The notes below the pieces were generated by a model, which worked only from the letters and a program-made list of their open reading frames with translations, had not been told where the DNA came from and ran no database searches. A program made the translations under genes and the position numbers. A stretch of DNA of 64,000 bases from Streptomyces bacillaris (lineage in GTDB: Bacteria; Actinomycetota; Actinomycetes; Streptomycetales; Streptomycetaceae), in the NCBI RefSeq assembly GCF_003268675.1, contig NZ_CP029378.1, forward strand, positions 1,426,001 through 1,490,000, written 5' to 3'. Positions 17,015 through 25,524 of the stretch are shown piece after piece. Numbering within the stretch: position 1 is the first letter of the stretch; the number at the start of each line of letters is the position of its first letter.

Positions 17015-18227
17015 CGTCCTCGCGCGGGGCCGGTGGGCGGCGGCGCAGCCGGGAGACCCTGATCCAGGTGACGACGGCCTTGCAGAGCGAGCCGAGGAAG
17101 AGCCCCCAGGCGGCTCCCTGGACGCCCCCGAGGACGTAACCGCCCGCGAGGAACGCCACGGCGGTGAGCGAGAAGACCACCTGGATGGCGAGGGTGGTGC
17201 GCGGGTCGAGCATCCGCAGGGCCAGCAGCCCGCAGGTGCCGACGGCCATCGCCGCGTACTGGCTGCCGGTCGCGGGCAGCAGGTCGGCCGCCACGGACCA
17301 GGTGTCGCCCAGGAGTTGGCGTCCGGTGCGGTCGGGCAGCAGGGCCAGCGCGGTGGCCCAGAGGGCGGCGGTGGCGGCGAGGACGGCGGCCAGGGCGGCG
17401 GTGGCCCGGACGCGGCGGCGCTCGTCGGTGATGCGGCCGAGCAGTGGGGGGCCGAAGGAGGTGGCGGAGGTGAAGAGCACGTTGAGCGGGCCGAAGAGGG
17501 TGGTGGCCCCGCGCAGGGCGCCGACCAGGAGCGGGTTGCCGACGGCGGAGAGGCCGAGGACGGAGAGCTGACTGGTGGCGTTGCCGACCCCGAACTCGAC
17601 GGTGAACCGCTGCCCGAGGTGGCCGCGCCGGAGCAGCGGGCGCAGGGCCATGGGGGCCCCGGCGGTGGCGCGGTGGAGCAGGGCGGCGGAGAGCAGCAGC
17701 GCGGGCAGGGCGGAGAGGCCCCAGAGCGCGACCAGGCGGGCGGGAGAGGCCCCGTACACCTGGGTGCCGAGCGCGCCGAGGACGCAGGCCAGCCGCAACA
17801 GGTCCGAGAGCAGGGCGAGATGGGGCTGCTGGAGGGTGGAGAAGGCGTACCGTACGGCGTCCTGGCCGAGGACCACCGGCAGCACCAGGCCGAGCATCAT
17901 CAGCGCCCGTGCGGTGTCCCCGGGGACGAGGAAGCAGACGGCGGCCAGCAGCGCGCCGAGCGAGGCGGCGGCGAGCAGGGTGAAGGCGACGGCCGAGCGG
18001 CAGGCGCCCTGGGTCTCCGTACCTCCGCCGCGCTTGAGGACGAGGGGCTGTCCGGTGTACGCGCCCGAGACGCCGAGCAGCACCGTGAAGACCAGGTAGA
18101 CCGCGGAGAAGCGGGCGAAGTCGGCCAGGGTGGAGAGCCGGGCGGCGGCCACCAGCACCAGGATGTTGGTGAGCGCCGCCACGCCCTGGTCCGCCACCGA
18201 GCTGAGGACGGCCCAGCGGGCTCTCAC
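16983..18227 (-). CDS. Polysaccharide flippase-like membrane protein (Wzx/MATE-like)
   Basis: Predicted 414 residues with 11-12 hydrophobic helices and few charged loops. The N-terminal VADQGVAALTNILVLVAAARLS resembles the first helix of Wzx-type flippases, which normally begin with a Gly/Ala-rich segment in this region. GTG 18227 overlaps the stop of the upstream Wzz-like gene by 4 bp (GTGA), so it is co-transcribed with that gene and the GT4 gene before it. Expected role: moving undecaprenyl-linked repeat units across the membrane for the polymerase encoded opposite. A 32-bp tail-to-tail overlap with the polymerase gene may matter for expression. Confidence 0.8.
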   Translation of the reverse strand: MRARWAVLSSVADQGVAALTNILVLVAAARLSTLADFARFSAVYLVFTVLLGVSGAYTGQPLVLKRGGGTETQGACRSAVAFTLLAAASLGALLAAVCFLVPGDTARALMMLGLVLPVVLGQDAVRYAFSTLQQPHLALLSDLLRLACVLGALGTQVYGASPARLVALWGLSALPALLLSAALLHRATAGAPMALRPLLRRGHLGQRFTVEFGVGNATSQLSVLGLSAVGNPLLVGALRGATTLFGPLNVLFTSATSFGPPLLGRITDERRRVRATAALAAVLAATAALWATALALLPDRTGRQLLGDTWSVAADLLPATGSQYAAMAVGTCGLLALRMLDPRTTLAIQVVFSLTAVAFLAGGYVLGGVQGAAWGLFLGSLCKAVVTWIRVSRLRRRPPAPREDVSAAALPAAP

Positions 18228-19909
18228 CGCCGGACCGCCGGGAGGGTCAGCGAGCGCAGGCCGAGGGTCTCGGTGGGGTCCCCGGTGATCTCGGGGCCTT
18301 CCGGACCGCCGGTGGGGCCGGGTCCGTCGCCTCCGGTGCGGCGCCGGGCGGATGTGGAGCGGCGCACCGGCCGGAGCCGCCGTCGGCCCGGGTGGAGCAG
18401 GGCGCCGAGGACGGAGCCGCCGGAGGCGCCGATGATCTCGCGGATGCGCTCCAGGTCGCTGCGGTGCACCTCGCGCGGGTCGCAGACGATCATGACGCCC
18501 TCCACCCGGTCCACCAGGGCGACCGCGTCCGCGTAGGAGAGGACCGGCGGGGCGAGCACGATGACGACGCTGCCGGGCCGGTCGGCCTCCGCGACGATGC
18601 GGCCGACCGGGGTGGAGGTGAGGGCGCGCGGGACGTTGTCGACAATGGTGCCGGGGATCAGGGCGAAGGCGCCGGAGCCGGGGACGTCCACATTGGCGCG
18701 GCCGCCGGTGGGCCAGCTGCCGTCGCCCTCCTCGGCGGCCCAGCGCGGCGGGCGGACCTCGTGCGCGGCGGAGCCCAGGGCGCGGGCGAGGGAGGGCGTA
18801 CGGAGGTCGGCCTCGACCAGGAGGACGTCCCGGCCCATCTCGGCGAAGGCGGCGGCCAGGTTGGCGGCGGCGGCCGCCGCCTCCTGGTTGTCGCCGCGCG
18901 GAGAGGTGACCAGGAGCCTGCGGCGCTCGGCGAACTCGGGGTCGTAGGCGAGCCGGAAGGCGACGGCGCGGTACTCCTCCGCGAGCCGGGAGCCGCCGCG
19001 GCCGATGGCCAGTACCGTCCCGGTGGCCGCGCGTTCGCGGGGCAGGGTGCCGAGCAGCGGGCCGCCGAGCGAGCGGACCAGCTCGCGGGTGGAGCGTACG
19101 GCGGGGTCGAAGACGAGCCGCACCCAGGAGAGCAGCAGCCCGAGCGCGAGGCCGACGACCCCGCCGAGCCCGAGCAGCAGGGGCAGACCGGGGCCGGTGG
19201 GCGACGTCGGGGCGACGGGCTTCTTGTTGAGGTAGCCGGGGGTGGTGTCCAGGGCCTTGAGTTCGGAGATCTTCCGGCTCAGCTCGGAGATGGAGACGAT
19301 GATGTTGGCGCGGGCGCTGGTGACGTCGTTGTCCGCACCCGCTCCTATCTGCTTCTCCAGCAGGTCGCGCTTCTCCTCCAGCGGGCCGAGCTGGGCCCGG
19401 TAGCCGTCGGACATGTTCTTGATGCTGTCCTCGGTGCGCGCCTTGCGGTGGGTCAGATAGGCGCCTGCGAGGGCTTCGGCGCGGGCGCGGGCCTGCTCGG
19501 GGGTGGCGCCGGTGTAGGCGAAGCGGAGGGTGAGGGTGTTGGGCGGGTTGGTGACCTGGATCCCGGCGAGGAGGTCGCGGGCGGTGACGTCGTCGCCCGC
19601 CTTGAGGAGGGTGGCGGCGGCCAGGGTGCCGACGGTGTCGCTGACGGCGGTCTGGCGCTCGGAGCCGATGTTGATGCCCTTGTCGGCGCTGGCCCCGGCG
19701 GCGAAGGGGTCGGAGATGGCGGAGCGGACGAGCACTTCGCCGGTGGCGGTGTAGGTGTCCTCGCCGCTGAGGGCGAGAAAGCCGCCGCCGAACAGGCCGA
19801 TGACGACTCCGGCCGCCAGCAGGGCGCGGTAGCGCAGGAGTTGGCGGAACTGGTCGCGCAGGAGTGCCGGTTCGTCCTGGTCGTCCGGGATTCGGTTGGC
19901 AGGGGTCAT
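18224..19909 (-). CDS. Wzz/BY-kinase-like polysaccharide co-polymerase with degenerate P-loop
   Basis: Predicted 561 residues. Two hydrophobic helices (about 30-50 and 240-262) bracket an extracytoplasmic region with the Wzz pattern (YTATGEVLVRS, LTLRFAYTGATPEQARARAEAL, and a coiled-coil-like stretch ending ISELSRKISELKALD). The cytosolic part looks like a bacterial tyrosine kinase: LLVTSPRGDNQEAAAAAANLAAAFAE aligns with the Walker A region but has no GK(S/T), while LLVEADLRTP (Walker A') and VIVLAPPVLSYADA (Walker B) are present. No C-terminal tyrosine cluster is seen. It probably sets chain length without kinase activity. Coupled by 4-bp overlaps both to the GT4 gene upstream and to the flippase downstream. 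Confidence 0.85.
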   Translation of the reverse strand: MTPANRIPDDQDEPALLRDQFRQLLRYRALLAAGVVIGLFGGGFLALSGEDTYTATGEVLVRSAISDPFAAGASADKGINIGSERQTAVSDTVGTLAAATLLKAGDDVTARDLLAGIQVTNPPNTLTLRFAYTGATPEQARARAEALAGAYLTHRKARTEDSIKNMSDGYRAQLGPLEEKRDLLEKQIGAGADNDVTSARANIIVSISELSRKISELKALDTTPGYLNKKPVAPTSPTGPGLPLLLGLGGVVGLALGLLLSWVRLVFDPAVRSTRELVRSLGGPLLGTLPRERAATGTVLAIGRGGSRLAEEYRAVAFRLAYDPEFAERRRLLVTSPRGDNQEAAAAAANLAAAFAEMGRDVLLVEADLRTPSLARALGSAAHEVRPPRWAAEEGDGSWPTGGRANVDVPGSGAFALIPGTIVDNVPRALTSTPVGRIVAEADRPGSVVIVLAPPVLSYADAVALVDRVEGVMIVCDPREVHRSDLERIREIIGASGGSVLGALLHPGRRRLRPVRRSTSARRRTGGDGPGPTGGPEGPEITGDPTETLGLRSLTLPAVRR

Positions 19910-21165
19910 CGGCGGGCGCTCCCTCGTCCGTCCAGGGCCTCGGTCAGCAGGTCGTCGAAGCGGGCGAGCCCCGCCTCCCGGCTCAGCCGGCGCGCCACGT
20001 ACGCCGGTCCCCCGGCCCCCAGCTCGCCCGCGGCGACGGGGTCGGCGGCCAGCTTCCGTACGGTCTCCAGCAGCGCGGCCGGGTCCTCGGGGGCGACGAG
20101 CACCCCGGCCCCGGAGCGGCGCACCTCGTCGGCGGTGCCGCCCTCGTCGGCGACGGAGGCGACGACCGGGCGGCCGGAGACGAAGTAGGAGGTGAGCTTG
20201 GAGGGGACGCTCATGTCGAGGACGGAGGCCCGCTGGGTGACCGCGAGGACATCGGCGGCGGCGAGGATGTCGGTGAACTCCCCTGCCCCCGCGGGCTCCA
20301 GGAAGTCGACGTTGGGCAGCCCCTCGGCCCGGGCACGCAGGGCGTCGCGCTGGTTGCCGTCGCCCATCAGGACGACCCGGAGGTCGGGAGCGAGGCGGGC
20401 GGTGTCCACCAGGACCTCCAGGCCCTGCTTGAGGCCCATGTTCCCGGAGTGGAGCAGGACGGGGGTGGCGGGGCCCCAGCCGAGCCGGGCGCGGGTGGCG
20501 GCCCGGTCGGCCGTGGGGCCTTGCACATGGGTCCAGTTGGGGACGGTACGGATGCGGCCGGGGTCGACGCCGAGGGCGGTGACGCGGGGGACGAAGCTCT
20601 CGTGGATGACGCCGACCAGGGTCGCGCGGCTCAGCGCGTACCGCTCGGCCGCCGCCGCGAGCGCCGCCGCCCGGTCCCCGCCCCGGATGCCGCTCTGCGC
20701 GGCGGCGGCGCCCATCAGGTCCTGGACGACGGGTATGTAGGGGACGCGGTGGCGGCGGGCGATACGGGCGCCGATGACCCCGCCGGCCAGGCTGGGCATC
20801 TGCGCCACCACCGCGTCCGGCCGTCCCGATGGTGGCGCGAGGAGCCCGGTGGCGAGGACGGATGCCTCGAACGCGGCGCGGCGCAGGGCGCTCTGACGGG
20901 ACGGCACATAGTGGCGCCGCCGGTGGACCCCGACGCCGCCGCGCACCTCCACGGTCCGCCAGACGCTCCGGTACGCCTCGTCCAGCTGCCAGGACGGGTA
21001 GTGCGGCAACCCGGTGAGCGCCCGCACCCTGGCGCCCGACTGCGCCCAGTGCTCGGCGAGTTGAGTGGCGTACGGGCCGATGCCCGTGACCTCGGGTGCG
21101 TAGTTCGTCGAGACCACCAGAAGGCGGCGGCCCTCAAACGGCCTGTGCCGTTCGCCATCGGACAT
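19906..21165 (-). CDS. Family 4 glycosyltransferase (WcaI-like)
   Basis: Predicted 419 residues. N-terminal LLVVSTNYAPEVTGIGPYATQLAEHW and ALTGLPHYPSW match WcaI/colanic-acid-type GT4 enzymes. The C-terminal half has VLLHSGNMGLKQGLEVLVD, VVLMGDGNQRDAL and the donor-binding segment VPSKLTSYFVSGRPVVAS, where the second part of the EX7E region is altered as in this subgroup. ATG 21165 follows GGAAGGACC; an in-frame start 21 bp upstream is less favoured. First gene of the minus-strand operon GT4-Wzz-Wzx, divergent from the cytidylyltransferase gene. It probably adds one sugar, perhaps fucose, to the lipid-linked repeat. Confidence 0.88.
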   Translation of the reverse strand: MSDGERHRPFEGRRLLVVSTNYAPEVTGIGPYATQLAEHWAQSGARVRALTGLPHYPSWQLDEAYRSVWRTVEVRGGVGVHRRRHYVPSRQSALRRAAFEASVLATGLLAPPSGRPDAVVAQMPSLAGGVIGARIARRHRVPYIPVVQDLMGAAAAQSGIRGGDRAAALAAAAERYALSRATLVGVIHESFVPRVTALGVDPGRIRTVPNWTHVQGPTADRAATRARLGWGPATPVLLHSGNMGLKQGLEVLVDTARLAPDLRVVLMGDGNQRDALRARAEGLPNVDFLEPAGAGEFTDILAAADVLAVTQRASVLDMSVPSKLTSYFVSGRPVVASVADEGGTADEVRRSGAGVLVAPEDPAALLETVRKLAADPVAAGELGAGGPAYVARRLSREAGLARFDDLLTEALDGRGSARR

Positions 21166-21314
21166 CGGTCGGTCCTTCCCCCACAACAGCCGCCGCCCCC
21201 TGCACGGGAGCGGCTCCCGTCGAGCTTATCCGTTCACGGCCTGCACAAGTGTTCTTCACAGTAAGGTCGTTGGAACATCACCGGATCATGTCGACCGTGG
21301 GGGGAGAGATACGG

Positions 21315-21764
21315 ATGGTGCAGCACAGGGTGGGGTACGCACCAGGGGTGTACGACCTGTTCCACGTGGGTCACCTCAACATCCTGCGGCACGCCCGCAG
21401 TCAGTGCGACTACCTGGTCGCCGGGGTCGTCTCGGACGAGATGGCCGCCCTCGCCAAGGGCCACACGCCCGTGATCCCGTTGCGCGAGCGGCTGGAGATC
21501 GTCCGCAGTGTGCGGTTCGTCGACGCGGCGTTCGTGGAGACCGTGCCGGACAAGGTCGAGACCTGGCAGCAGGTCCGGTTCGACGTGATCTTCAAGGGCG
21601 ACGACTGGCGGGGCACGGAGAAGGGGAAGAAGCTGGAGCGCGACTTCGCCGAGGTCGGCGTGGAGGTCGTCTACTTCCCGTACACCGTGCACACGTCCAG
21701 CACCCAGCTGCGCCGGGCGCTGGACGTGCTCGTCAGCCGGGACGGAGCGCTCTCAGCTCCCTGA
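21315..21764 (+). CDS. Glycerol-3-phosphate cytidylyltransferase-like protein (TagD family)
   Basis: Predicted 149 residues. ATG 21315 follows GGGGAGAGA. Seen: GVYDLFHVGHLNIL with the HxGH nucleotide-binding motif near residues 10-22, GHTPVIPLRERLEIVRSV, FKGDDWRGTEKG, and YTVHTSSTQLR, the equivalent of the RTxGxSTT signature. The family makes CDP-glycerol or CDP-ethanolamine from CTP and a phosphoalcohol. The convergent next gene is a CDP-alcohol phosphotransferase, so the pair could make and use a CDP-activated alcohol to decorate the polysaccharide or build a lipid anchor. Substrate unknown; glycerol phosphate is the most conservative guess. It overlaps that gene tail-to-tail by 32 bp. Confidence 0.85.
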   Translation: MVQHRVGYAPGVYDLFHVGHLNILRHARSQCDYLVAGVVSDEMAALAKGHTPVIPLRERLEIVRSVRFVDAAFVETVPDKVETWQQVRFDVIFKGDDWRGTEKGKKLERDFAEVGVEVVYFPYTVHTSSTQLRRALDVLVSRDGALSAP

Positions 21765-22458
21765 ACCACTTGGCGAGGAAGGCCGCCAGGAAGAGCGTGT
21801 GGACCACCGCGAGCGCGGCGTACCCGGCCAGGAAGACTCCGGGTGCGCCGAGCAGCAGGAAGACCAGGCAGAACACCCCGTAGTCGGCGGGCAGCAGGGC
21901 GACGGCCCGCGCCCGGGAGACCGGGGCGGCGGGAGCCGTCGTCGCCTGCCCGGCCGCCGCCTTGCCGAGGTGTTCGCGCAGCAGCCCCGCGCAGAAGGTC
22001 ACCACGGCGGCCAGCTGGAAGCCCAGCGGCAGCAACAGCCAGCCGTCCGAGGGCAGTTCGCCGAAGCGGTAGAAGGAGATCAGCACGGCGGCGTGGACGA
22101 GCAGCAGCTTGCCGCAGTCCACCACATGGTCCAGCCACTCCCCCGCGGGCCCGCCGCGACCGGTGAGCCGGGCCAGCTGGCCGTCGGCCGAGTCGAAGGC
22201 GAAGCCGATGACGAGGCCCGCCCAGACCACCAGGCCCAGCGTCCAGGACGGCTCGACGAGCGCCACCGCCGCGATCGCGGAGTAGGTGAACAGGCCACTG
22301 ATCAGAGTGACCTGATTGGGCGTCAATCCGGTCCGGTAGGCGCCCGCGGCGAGCACCCGCCCGGCCGGGCGGTTCACGTACCGCGAGTAGAGCGAGACGC
22401 CCTTGGCGCTCTTCTGTGCGCCGCGCAGTTCGCGCAGCACTGTGCCCGTGCTTCCCAT
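21733..22458 (-). CDS. CDP-alcohol phosphatidyltransferase family membrane protein
   Basis: Predicted 241 residues. The core motif of CDP-alcohol phosphotransferases is intact: DSADGQLAR, then G and two spaced aspartates in EWLDHVVD (about residues 85-110), which bind the metal and the CDP moiety. About six hydrophobic segments follow the family topology. ATG 22458 follows GGGGGGC at the usual distance; upstream in-frame starts are less likely. It is longer at its N-terminus (about 50 residues before the motif region) than phosphatidylglycerophosphate synthases. Paired with the neighbouring cytidylyltransferase gene, it probably transfers a phosphoalcohol to a lipid or sugar acceptor. Exact reaction not assignable. 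Confidence 0.85.
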   Translation of the reverse strand: MGSTGTVLRELRGAQKSAKGVSLYSRYVNRPAGRVLAAGAYRTGLTPNQVTLISGLFTYSAIAAVALVEPSWTLGLVVWAGLVIGFAFDSADGQLARLTGRGGPAGEWLDHVVDCGKLLLVHAAVLISFYRFGELPSDGWLLLPLGFQLAAVVTFCAGLLREHLGKAAAGQATTAPAAPVSRARAVALLPADYGVFCLVFLLLGAPGVFLAGYAALAVVHTLFLAAFLAKWFRELRALRPG

Positions 22459-22515
22459 ACGCCCCCCAGCGTCCGGCATTGCCCGCATCATGGCATGCGG
22501 ACACCGGGGGCGTGG

Positions 22516-22551
22516 GGTGATCTCCGGAGCCGGAACAGTTCCGTGATCACC
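22516..22551 (-). terminator. Possible terminator after the mrp operon
   Basis: GGTGATC (22516-22522) pairs with GATCACC (22545-22551), enclosing a smaller GGAAC/GTTCC stem. It lies 16 bp beyond the mrpG stop in the direction of minus-strand transcription. Confidence 0.45.
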
Positions 22552-22566
22552 TCGCGACGGGGCGGG

Positions 22567-22926
22567 CTACTTCTTGCTGCCGTTGGTGAGCTGCTCGTCC
22601 AGGTCGTCGAAGAGCAGCTCCTCGTGCTGGACCTGTCCGGTGCGGTACGCGGAGCGGGCGACCAGGTGCGAGGCGACCGGACCGGTGAGCATCTGGAAGA
22701 AGCCGATGAGCGCGAGGGTGGCGAGGTCCATGCCGGTGCGCAGCCGCAGGGCGACCCCCGCCAGCACGAGGATCATGCCGAGGGTCTGGGGCTTGGTCGC
22801 GGCATGGCTGCGGGAGAGCACGTCGGGCAGCCGGAGCATGCCGATCACCCCGAGCAGGCAGATCGCCGCGCCGAGGAGGACGAGCACGGCCCCGGCCGTG
22901 TCGAGGATCTGGAGCCAGGCGTTCAC
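22567..22926 (-). CDS. mrpG: Mrp cation/proton antiporter subunit G
   Basis: Predicted 119-residue membrane protein with three helices. GAAICLLGVIGMLRLPDVLSRSHAATKPQTLG and GFFQMLTGPVASHLVARSAYR are the MnhG/PhaG signature. Last gene of the mrp operon; its GTG start overlaps the mrpF stop by 4 bp. It is one of the small subunits needed for assembly of the hetero-oligomeric Na+(K+)/H+ antiporter, which uses the proton gradient to expel cations. The C-terminal tail (about 20 residues, acidic then basic) is cytosolic. Confidence 0.93.
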   Translation of the reverse strand: MNAWLQILDTAGAVLVLLGAAICLLGVIGMLRLPDVLSRSHAATKPQTLGMILVLAGVALRLRTGMDLATLALIGFFQMLTGPVASHLVARSAYRTGQVQHEELLFDDLDEQLTNGSKK

Positions 22927-23258
22927 TGCGGGCCCTTCTGGGTCTCGTCGGTGTCGGGAGCCGGGGCCGTGACGGTGGGCCTGTCCCGTACGGCGATGAA
23001 GCGGGCGATGCCCACGGAGCCGGTGAATCCGAGGAAGGCCAGCACCATCATGATGGGGAAGTAGAACGCGTCCCGCGCGAAGGCGGACTTGGCGCCGAGA
23101 CCGGCGATGATCAGGGCGGCGATCACATCCAGCGAGATCGCCCGGTCCAGCATGGAGGGGCCCCGCCAGATCCGGACCAGCAGCAGGAGGCCCGCCACCA
23201 GCACCAGGACGACGGCGGCCGTCAGCAGGATGCGGTCGATCTGTTCGAAAACGCTCAC
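22923..23258 (-). CDS. mrpF: Mrp cation/proton antiporter subunit F
   Basis: Predicted 111 residues with three helices. RIWRGPSMLDRAISLDVIAAL and the following glycine-rich helix are typical of MnhF/PhaF. GTG 23258 overlaps the mrpE stop by 4 bp and its own stop overlaps mrpG by 4 bp. An integral subunit of the Mrp complex. The C-terminal 20 residues are polar and unconserved-looking. Confidence 0.92.
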   Translation of the reverse strand: MSVFEQIDRILLTAAVVLVLVAGLLLLVRIWRGPSMLDRAISLDVIAALIIAGLGAKSAFARDAFYFPIMMVLAFLGFTGSVGIARFIAVRDRPTVTAPAPDTDETQKGPQ

Positions 23259-23881
23259 GGTTCGAGCCTCCCGGCCTCGGGCTGCGGCGATGGGGGCGGT
23301 TCGGCGACGCGGGCGATCTCGTCGGGGGTGCCGAAGGCCCGTACGGTCAGCTCCTCCAGCCGCCAGACCTGGCGCCGGGCGGCGTCCAGCTCCTCGGGCA
23401 GATCGGCGTCCAGGACGTGCAGGAAGACGGTGGCGGTGGCCCGGCGCACCTCGATGACGGAGCCGCCCGGCACATTGGAGACGGCCACGGCGACGGCGGC
23501 GAGCATCAGGTCGCTGCGGCAGCGCAGGGGCACGCCGATGACGGCGGCCCGGTGCGGCAGCCCGACGAAGATCTGCCGGGTGACCTTCACCCCCGAGGTG
23601 TACATGTCGTAGAGCAGATAGCCGGCGAGCCGGATGATGCCCCAGGGGTGGAGCCGGAGCCCCAGGTCGACCGGGGGCAGCGGGAAGGCCAGGCAGACGG
23701 CGGACGCGACGATCACGCCGGTGATGATGTTGGCCAGGTTGAAGGTGGACCAGAGCAGCACCCAGATGAGGGTGAGCCAGGCGATCAGCGGCAGGTCCAG
23801 GACCCGGCCGCGGCGGCCGATCTTGCAGCTCATCGGCGGCAGGTCGGCGTCGCGGTACGAGAACCGCAGGAAACGGCTCAC
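23255..23881 (-). CDS. mrpE: Mrp cation/proton antiporter subunit E
   Basis: Predicted 208 residues. Two closely spaced helices (about 28-65), then a cytosolic domain with SGVKVTRQIFVGLPHRAAVIGVPLRCRSDLM and SNVPGGSVIEVRRATATVFLHVLDAD, which match the MnhE pattern. Longer than the usual 160 residues because of an N-terminal extension of about 25 residues and a Pro-rich tail. GTG 23881 overlaps the mrpD stop (GTGA); an internal methionine at residue 17 is an alternative start. Role: assembly or stabilisation of the Mrp complex. Confidence 0.9.
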   Translation of the reverse strand: MSRFLRFSYRDADLPPMSCKIGRRGRVLDLPLIAWLTLIWVLLWSTFNLANIITGVIVASAVCLAFPLPPVDLGLRLHPWGIIRLAGYLLYDMYTSGVKVTRQIFVGLPHRAAVIGVPLRCRSDLMLAAVAVAVSNVPGGSVIEVRRATATVFLHVLDADLPEELDAARRQVWRLEELTVRAFGTPDEIARVAEPPPSPQPEAGRLEP

Positions 23882-25524
23882 CGGCCCAGCACCTCCTCGA
23901 TGTAGGGCGTGCGTTCGAGCAGTTCGACGGCCGAGCGGTCGGTGAAGGCCGTGAGCGGACCGGCCAGGACCGTGAAGGACAGGGCCAGCACGATGGTCGC
24001 GGCGGTGGCCGCCGTCATCGGCCAGGGCAGCCGGCTGGTGGTGGTGACCGCCTTCTCGCGCAGCTTCGCCGCGACGGGCCCGCCGGACGGGACCGGGGTC
24101 ACGCCCTCGTCACCGGTGCCGGGGAGGCCGTCGGGGCCCTCGTCGACGTCGTCGTCGCTGTCGTCGCCGGACTCCAGGACCGTGCCCGTCTCGGCCTGGC
24201 CGGGCGGGGCCGCCCGCCAGAAGGCCAGGTTCCAGACCTTGGCGACGACGTACAGCGTCAGCAGGCTGGTGACCACCGATCCCGCCACTAGGGTCCAGGC
24301 CCAGGTGGAGCCGTCCGCGACACCCGCGCGCATCAGTCCGAGCTTGCCGATGAAGCCGGAGAGCGGTGGGATGCCCGCGAGGTTCATGGCGGGGACGAAG
24401 AAGAGGAGCGCGAGCACCGGCGCGGCCTTGGCCAGCCCGCCGAGCCGGGTCAGCTCCGTGGTGCCGCCCCGGCGCTCGATGAGCCCCGCGACGAGGAAAA
24501 GGGTGGTCTGCACGGTGATGTGGTGGACCACGTAGACGATGGCTCCGCCGTACGCCTCCCGGGTGGCGAGGCCGATCCCGAAGACCATGAAGCCGATGTG
24601 GCTGATCAGGGTGAAGGAGAGCAGCCGCTTCAGGTCGGTCTGGGCGACCGCGCCGAGGATGCCGATGATCATCGAGGCCAGGGCGACGGCCATCAGGAGG
24701 TCACCGATCCGGTTGCCAGGGAAGAGCAGAGCCTCGGTCCGCATCATGCAGTAGACGCCGACCTTGGTGAGCAGTCCGGCGAAGACGGCGGTGACGGGCG
24801 CGGGCGCCGTCGGGTAGGAGTCGGGGAGCCAGGCGGCGAGCGGGAAGACCGCCGCCTTGATGGCGAAGACGGTGATCAGCATCGCCTGGATCAGGGTCTG
24901 CACCCCGATGGACAGCTCGGGCAGCCCCTCGGCGAGCTGGGCGAAGTTGACGGTGCCCAGGGCCGCGTACGTCATCGCGATGGCGATGAGGAAGAGCATC
25001 GACGAGAACAGCGAGATGATCACGTACGTGGAACCGGCCCGCATACGGGGTCCGGTGCCGCCGAGGGTGAGCAGCACGAAGCTGGCCACCAGCATGATCT
25101 CGAAGCTGACGAAGAGGTTGACGAGGTCGCCCGCGAGGAAGGTGCAGGAGACCCCGGCGACCAGGATGAGATAGGCCGGGTGGAAGACGGCGAGCGGAGT
25201 CTCCCGGTCCCGGTCGGTCATGCCCTGGCCGAGGGAGTAGATCAGCACGCAGAGCGTGACGGCCGAGGAGACCGTGAGCATCAGCCCGGAGAGCCGGTCG
25301 GCGACCAGGGTGATGCCGAGCGGCGGGGCGAAGTCCCCGAGGTGGACGGAGAGCGGGCCCTGCCGGTCGGCGGCGATCATCAGGATGATCGACAGCGCCA
25401 GTACGGCGGTGAGCACGGCAACGCTGATGAAGCGCTGGAAGCGCTGCATCCGGGTGCCGAAGGTGAGGCTGAGTCCGGTGGCGCAGAGCGGCAGGAGCAC
25501 CGGCAGCGGGACGAGCGCGTTCAT
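23878..25524 (-). CDS. mrpD: Mrp cation/proton antiporter subunit D
   Basis: Predicted 548 residues, about 14 helices. It belongs to the NuoL/M/N family of proton-translocating subunits. The conserved core FAIKAAVFPLAAWLPDSYPTAPAPVTAVFAGLLTKVG is present, including the lysines and the glutamate/aspartate pattern used in proton transfer, as is SHIGFMVFGIGL. An acidic linker (SGDDSDDDVDEGPDG, about 440-460) before the last helices is an addition relative to shorter homologues. It overlaps mrpC and mrpE by 4 bp each. Together with MrpA it forms the ion-translocating core. Confidence 0.93.
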   Translation of the reverse strand: MNALVPLPVLLPLCATGLSLTFGTRMQRFQRFISVAVLTAVLALSIILMIAADRQGPLSVHLGDFAPPLGITLVADRLSGLMLTVSSAVTLCVLIYSLGQGMTDRDRETPLAVFHPAYLILVAGVSCTFLAGDLVNLFVSFEIMLVASFVLLTLGGTGPRMRAGSTYVIISLFSSMLFLIAIAMTYAALGTVNFAQLAEGLPELSIGVQTLIQAMLITVFAIKAAVFPLAAWLPDSYPTAPAPVTAVFAGLLTKVGVYCMMRTEALLFPGNRIGDLLMAVALASMIIGILGAVAQTDLKRLLSFTLISHIGFMVFGIGLATREAYGGAIVYVVHHITVQTTLFLVAGLIERRGGTTELTRLGGLAKAAPVLALLFFVPAMNLAGIPPLSGFIGKLGLMRAGVADGSTWAWTLVAGSVVTSLLTLYVVAKVWNLAFWRAAPPGQAETGTVLESGDDSDDDVDEGPDGLPGTGDEGVTPVPSGGPVAAKLREKAVTTTSRLPWPMTAATAATIVLALSFTVLAGPLTAFTDRSAVELLERTPYIEEVLGR

